Source: Verrucomicrobiota bacterium (GTDB lineage: Bacteria; Verrucomicrobiota; Verrucomicrobiia; Limisphaerales; JADLHS01). Taken from it: a stretch of DNA of 7,049 bases. The stretch spans positions 1-7,049 of the forward strand of contig SCTL01000114.1 of assembly GCA_004297495.1 (NCBI GenBank). The letters are read 5' to 3'. Of the stretch, positions 4,911 through 7,049 are shown one piece after another. Both the position numbers and the translations under genes were made by a program. Position 1 is the first letter of the stretch; every line of letters begins with the position of its first letter. The notes under the pieces were generated by a model. It ran no database searches and was not told the DNA's origin. It was given only the letters and a program-made list of their open reading frames with translations.

Positions 4911-5822
4911 GTGCGACGAAATTCAAGCAGCCTGTCTGCGACCGATGTTCAGATTGCCAGACGTGTTCGGGAGGTGCGCGAAAAGCTTCGCCTAACTCGC
5001 GAGGAATTTGCAAGCCAGTTGGCCATCAAAACAGACCGGATCGCGAGTTACGAAGATGCGCGCGTTGCTATCCGTTTTGACATCGCTCTTCGGTTGTGTC
5101 GTCAGTTTTTGGTTAGCGAAAAGTGGCTTGCTACCGGGCGAGAGAACGCCGGAAACGATGAGCTAATTTTCCTTCACAAGGGAACTCGGAATTGCATGTC
5201 GCTCGAATTAGAGCCTGAAACCAGAGCAATTCCTCCAGATACATTATTCAGCGCCGCATACGATTCAATCTTGGGAAAACTGTTCGAGAAGATCGCCGCC
5301 GGGCATCCGTTCTATCCGAGGGTTTTCGTCACGCTTGCAGATAAAGATTCTTTGGTGACGAACGCGCTCACCGCCATAACCGAGGACTGTATCAGGGATT
5401 TGCCGTCGGAGCTGAAAGTCGAATATGCGTCCGCTGTTGTAAGAGCTGCTGTGATTCTTAATTGGGAAATGAGCAGAGTGGGGTTGAACGGATCGCGATT
5501 CGTTGAAGCCATCAGGCAGGCAACGCACCGATGCCAGGTAGAAGCGATTGAACAATCGTCACATTTTGGATTGACGGATTCGTCATCGTCCGCTAGAAGT
5601 AGCGGCGAAATGAAAAGCAAACCGCAATGGCCTGAACTCAAAAAGAAACTTCAAGCGGCGGTGGAACTTCCGGGCGCGCGGTCCGCATTGGTGAAATTTC
5701 TGAACGTGGACCCGACGCAAATTTCGCAATGGCTTTCAGAATCCAAGAGCGCCCGCGAGCCGGGCGGCGAGTATGCGCTCCAGATGCAAGCATGGTTGAA
5801 CGATCCAAAACGTCCGAAGTGA
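4911..5822 (+). CDS. XRE-family regulator with an HTH at each end (303 aa), CI-like repressor candidate
   Basis: The start is GTG 4911; an in-frame stop at 4878 and the absence of other start codons leave no upstream choice, although the SD is 14 bases away. Residues 12-77 are an XRE/lambda-repressor-type HTH (QIARRVREVREKLRLTREEFA, then LAIKTDRIASYEDA, then WLATG). Residues 241-298 form a second HTH-like unit (ELKKKLQAAVELPGARSALVKFL, VDPTQISQWLSES, then a helix YALQMQAWL). The 160 residues between are helical, with no LexA-type Ser-Lys peptidase motifs visible, so classic RecA-stimulated self-cleavage is not expected. The Ser-rich linker at 223-233 separates the C-terminal HTH. By position it probably represses the divergent leftward operon and itself; this is inferred. 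Confidence 0.8.
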   Translation: MRRNSSSLSATDVQIARRVREVREKLRLTREEFASQLAIKTDRIASYEDARVAIRFDIALRLCRQFLVSEKWLATGRENAGNDELIFLHKGTRNCMSLELEPETRAIPPDTLFSAAYDSILGKLFEKIAAGHPFYPRVFVTLADKDSLVTNALTAITEDCIRDLPSELKVEYASAVVRAAVILNWEMSRVGLNGSRFVEAIRQATHRCQVEAIEQSSHFGLTDSSSSARSSGEMKSKPQWPELKKKLQAAVELPGARSALVKFLNVDPTQISQWLSESKSAREPGGEYALQMQAWLNDPKRPK

Positions 5823-5944
5823 TTTTCGTCTCAGCCTGCCCGAATGGGTCAAGGGCGGGTCGAGACAAACCAGAAAACAAAACGGTGGCGCAGTGCTAGT
5901 AACACCACGCCACCAAAAGACCCGAATGAAGGCATCACAACAAA
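5823..5944 (+). other. Intergenic spacer with two hairpins
   Basis: The first hairpin (5828-5866) has arms GTCTCAGCCTGCCC and GGGCGGGTCGAGAC, with a mismatched or wobble step, and no T-run after it. The second has GGTGGCG (5884-5890) and CGCCACC (5908-5914), a 2x2 internal loop, GTG/CAC and a 7-base loop. On the minus strand the second is followed by GTTTTGTTTTC, so it looks like a terminator for leftward transcription, although no leftward gene ends here. On the plus strand the pair forms the leader of the 253-aa gene. Confidence 0.5.
5884..5914 (-). terminator. Hairpin that reads as a minus-strand terminator
   Basis: A 7-bp GC-rich stem followed on the minus strand by GTTTTGTTTTC. It would block leftward readthrough before it reaches the regulator gene antisense. 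Its use is unproven. Confidence 0.35.
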
Positions 5945-6706
5945 ATGAAAACCATCAACCGAATCCGTGCCCACCGTAGCGCCAACGGCGCCGCAAAACA
6001 AGCCTCAACCAAACCGGCCTCCGCGCCCGCCAGCGCGCCACGAGTGGAGATGACAGAGCAGGGCATCCCTCGCCTGTGGCTGGCCTTATTGAGCATCCTC
6101 AAAGCCAATGGTGCGCGCGAGTTGATTGGAATCAAACCCGGGCTGATTCAGCAGTTGCTCAAACGGTTCGGTTGGAAAATGAATTGCGATCAATTGGCGT
6201 TGGCGCTGTCGCAACTCGCCAGCCAAAACCCGCCTTTGATCGAGCGGTCAACGACGAGCGGCTGGTGTGTCACGCTGGCCGGACTGACAGTCATCGAGAA
6301 ACATCGCCAGGACAGCGCGATTGGTAGCGGCGATGTCGCAGTGACACTTGAAGACCAAGATACTGGCGGTGTCGAGCGGGTTAAGCTGCAAGGCAAGGTC
6401 TTTTTGAAACTCGCGGAACGCGCGAAACTGAGCGGACTCCCTTTTGTATCATTCATCGAAGAGATCGTGATAGACCATCTGGAAGGCTTCCCTCGCTCGC
6501 CCGCTCTTGAGATGGAGTGTGCCATGCAACAAAACTCTGCGTTGATGGTGTTGCTGGAGCACGAAATCTTGCATCCGACAGAGGGGGGTTATAGTGGTGA
6601 GATTCAATGTGGCGTTATCGAACTGACTTCCGCCACGAAGAAACGCTTGGCAGCCGCAGTTGAGGCTCGCAAGAATGACTGCGGCGAGCAGCGCCAAGCG
6701 GCGTGA
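5945..6706 (+). CDS. Putative regulator: winged-helix-like and ribbon-helix-helix-like segments (253 aa)
   Basis: ATG 5945 is the chosen start; GAAGG at 5928-5932 is a weak, distant SD. The first 38 residues are basic and Ala/Ser/Pro-rich, probably disordered. Residues 41-122 look like a winged helix (IPRLWLALLSILKANGA, then IKPGLIQQLLKRFGW, LALALSQLAS, and a final LTVIEKHRQ). Residues 143-181 (ERVKLQGKVFLKLAERAKLSG followed by FIEEIVIDHLE) have the strand-helix-helix pattern of ribbon-helix-helix proteins. The remaining 70 residues are unassigned and end in a charged helix. It probably acts on DNA in the cytoplasm; target unknown. It may be cotranscribed with the 303-aa gene, and a strong terminator follows directly. 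Confidence 0.7.
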   Translation: MKTINRIRAHRSANGAAKQASTKPASAPASAPRVEMTEQGIPRLWLALLSILKANGARELIGIKPGLIQQLLKRFGWKMNCDQLALALSQLASQNPPLIERSTTSGWCVTLAGLTVIEKHRQDSAIGSGDVAVTLEDQDTGGVERVKLQGKVFLKLAERAKLSGLPFVSFIEEIVIDHLEGFPRSPALEMECAMQQNSALMVLLEHEILHPTEGGYSGEIQCGVIELTSATKKRLAAAVEARKNDCGEQRQAA

Positions 6707-6725
6707 ATAATTGAATCGTTTTGAG

Positions 6726-6765
6726 CGCCGGCCAGGTTGTGCGAACTTGGCCGGCGTTTTTGTTT
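6726..6765 (+). terminator. Strong intrinsic terminator after the 253-aa gene
   Basis: CGCCGGCCAGGTT (6726-6738) pairs with AACTTGGCCGGCG (6744-6756) over 13 bp with one G-U pair and a 5-base loop, followed by TTTTTGTTT. It starts 20 bases after the TGA and ends the rightward transcript. Confidence 0.9.
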
Positions 6766-7021
6766 GGCAGTGGCGCGTCCGGCGGCGCTGGTACCGGCCT
6801 GAAGGTGGCTTTCAGGGATCGTGAATGATGGGTTAAGGTGGCATTACCGCCAAGCGATCCGCGTCAAAAATCCGGATCGGCGCGCTCATCTGTGGTTTCG
6901 CGTTATCGCTAAAAACGCTTCACACCGCACACCCCTCTCGCGTGCGGATAATTTGGCCAAAATAAAACTTCCAAACCAATGTTTGTGCGGGTTTCGTGCT
7001 TGGAAGAGTTCAGTTCAGCAA
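6766..7021. other. Apparently non-coding stretch
   Basis: No convincing ORF or RNA gene is visible. It holds a small hairpin (CCTGAA 6798-6803 with TTCAGG 6811-6816), an inverted repeat CGATCCG/CGGATCG (6855-6861, 6873-6879), a GATAAT box at about 6947-6952 and a 10-base palindrome TTTGGCCAAA at 6952-6961. The box and palindrome may belong to the promoter of a gene beginning near 7022. Confidence 0.5.
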
Positions 7022-7049
7022 ATGACCATGCTCGGAAAAAGTGAACAAG
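7022..7049 (+). CDS. Possible start of another gene, cut by the right edge
   Basis: ATG 7022 opens MTMLGKSEQ and runs off the window. GGAAGAG lies about 13 bases upstream, and the GATAAT box lies about 70 bases upstream. Nine residues are far too few for any assignment; a second ATG two codons later is equally possible. Confidence 0.25.

Noticed and set aside
4877..5080. Cys-rich ORF beginning MRFFMEGSYSG with zinc-finger-like spacing
   Set aside because: It is an off-frame reading of the XRE gene; the HTH in the other frame is far more convincing even though GGAGGG sits beside this frame's ATG.
6952..6961. Palindrome TTTGGCCAAA as an operator or att core
   Set aside because: Only 10 bases, a single copy, and not near a recognised regulator target or integrase.
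6766..7021. tRNA, CRISPR array or attachment site in the right-hand spacer
   Set aside because: No cloverleaf, no regular repeats, and no duplicated flank visible in the window.

Overview
The window looks like an accessory, phage-like or other mobile-element region from a GC-rich bacterium. My best guess at the host is Verrucomicrobiota. That guess rests on a remembered resemblance of several small proteins here (double excisionase-like wing-helix proteins, coiled-coil proteins, an XRE protein with a second helix-turn-helix at its C-terminus) to sets of genes in verrucomicrobial prophages; no search was possible. No integrase, transposase, terminase, capsid or tail gene is recognisable, so 'prophage-like' is an inference from layout and regulator types.

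Layout. The window is organised around a divergent control region at 4831-4910. Leftward (minus strand) runs a dense train of small genes from 4830 to the left edge: a 62-aa Cro-like HTH protein, a 176-aa coiled-coil protein, a 225-aa protein, 59- and 55-aa proteins, a 165-aa protein and a 202-aa coiled-coil protein. After a terminator-like hairpin (1876-1903) come two tandem paralogous wing-helix proteins (about 253 and 188 aa), a hidden 57-aa ORF, a 121-aa HTH protein and a gene cut by the window edge. Most junctions are ATGA, GTGA or TGATG overlaps, so the train probably works as a translationally coupled operon. Several published-style starts would overlap their upstream neighbour by tens of bases; I moved three of them to the overlap or near-overlap start.

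Rightward (plus strand) lie a 303-aa XRE regulator with an HTH at each end and, after 122 bases holding two hairpins, a 253-aa protein with a winged-helix-like half and a ribbon-helix-helix-like segment. A strong intrinsic terminator follows at 6726-6765. The last 285 bases appear non-coding, with perhaps the start of another gene at 7022.

How it may work: the divergent 62-aa and 303-aa HTH proteins resemble a Cro/CI-type switch controlling the leftward operon. The most unusual points are (1) two tandem excisionase-like proteins that both carry a Sec-type signal peptide, which is contradictory for DNA-binding proteins; (2) a three-arm RNA structure at 3276-3320 whose alternative pairing could hide a ribosome binding site; and (3) repeated use of an SD-plus-GTGA junction embedded in the end of the upstream gene.
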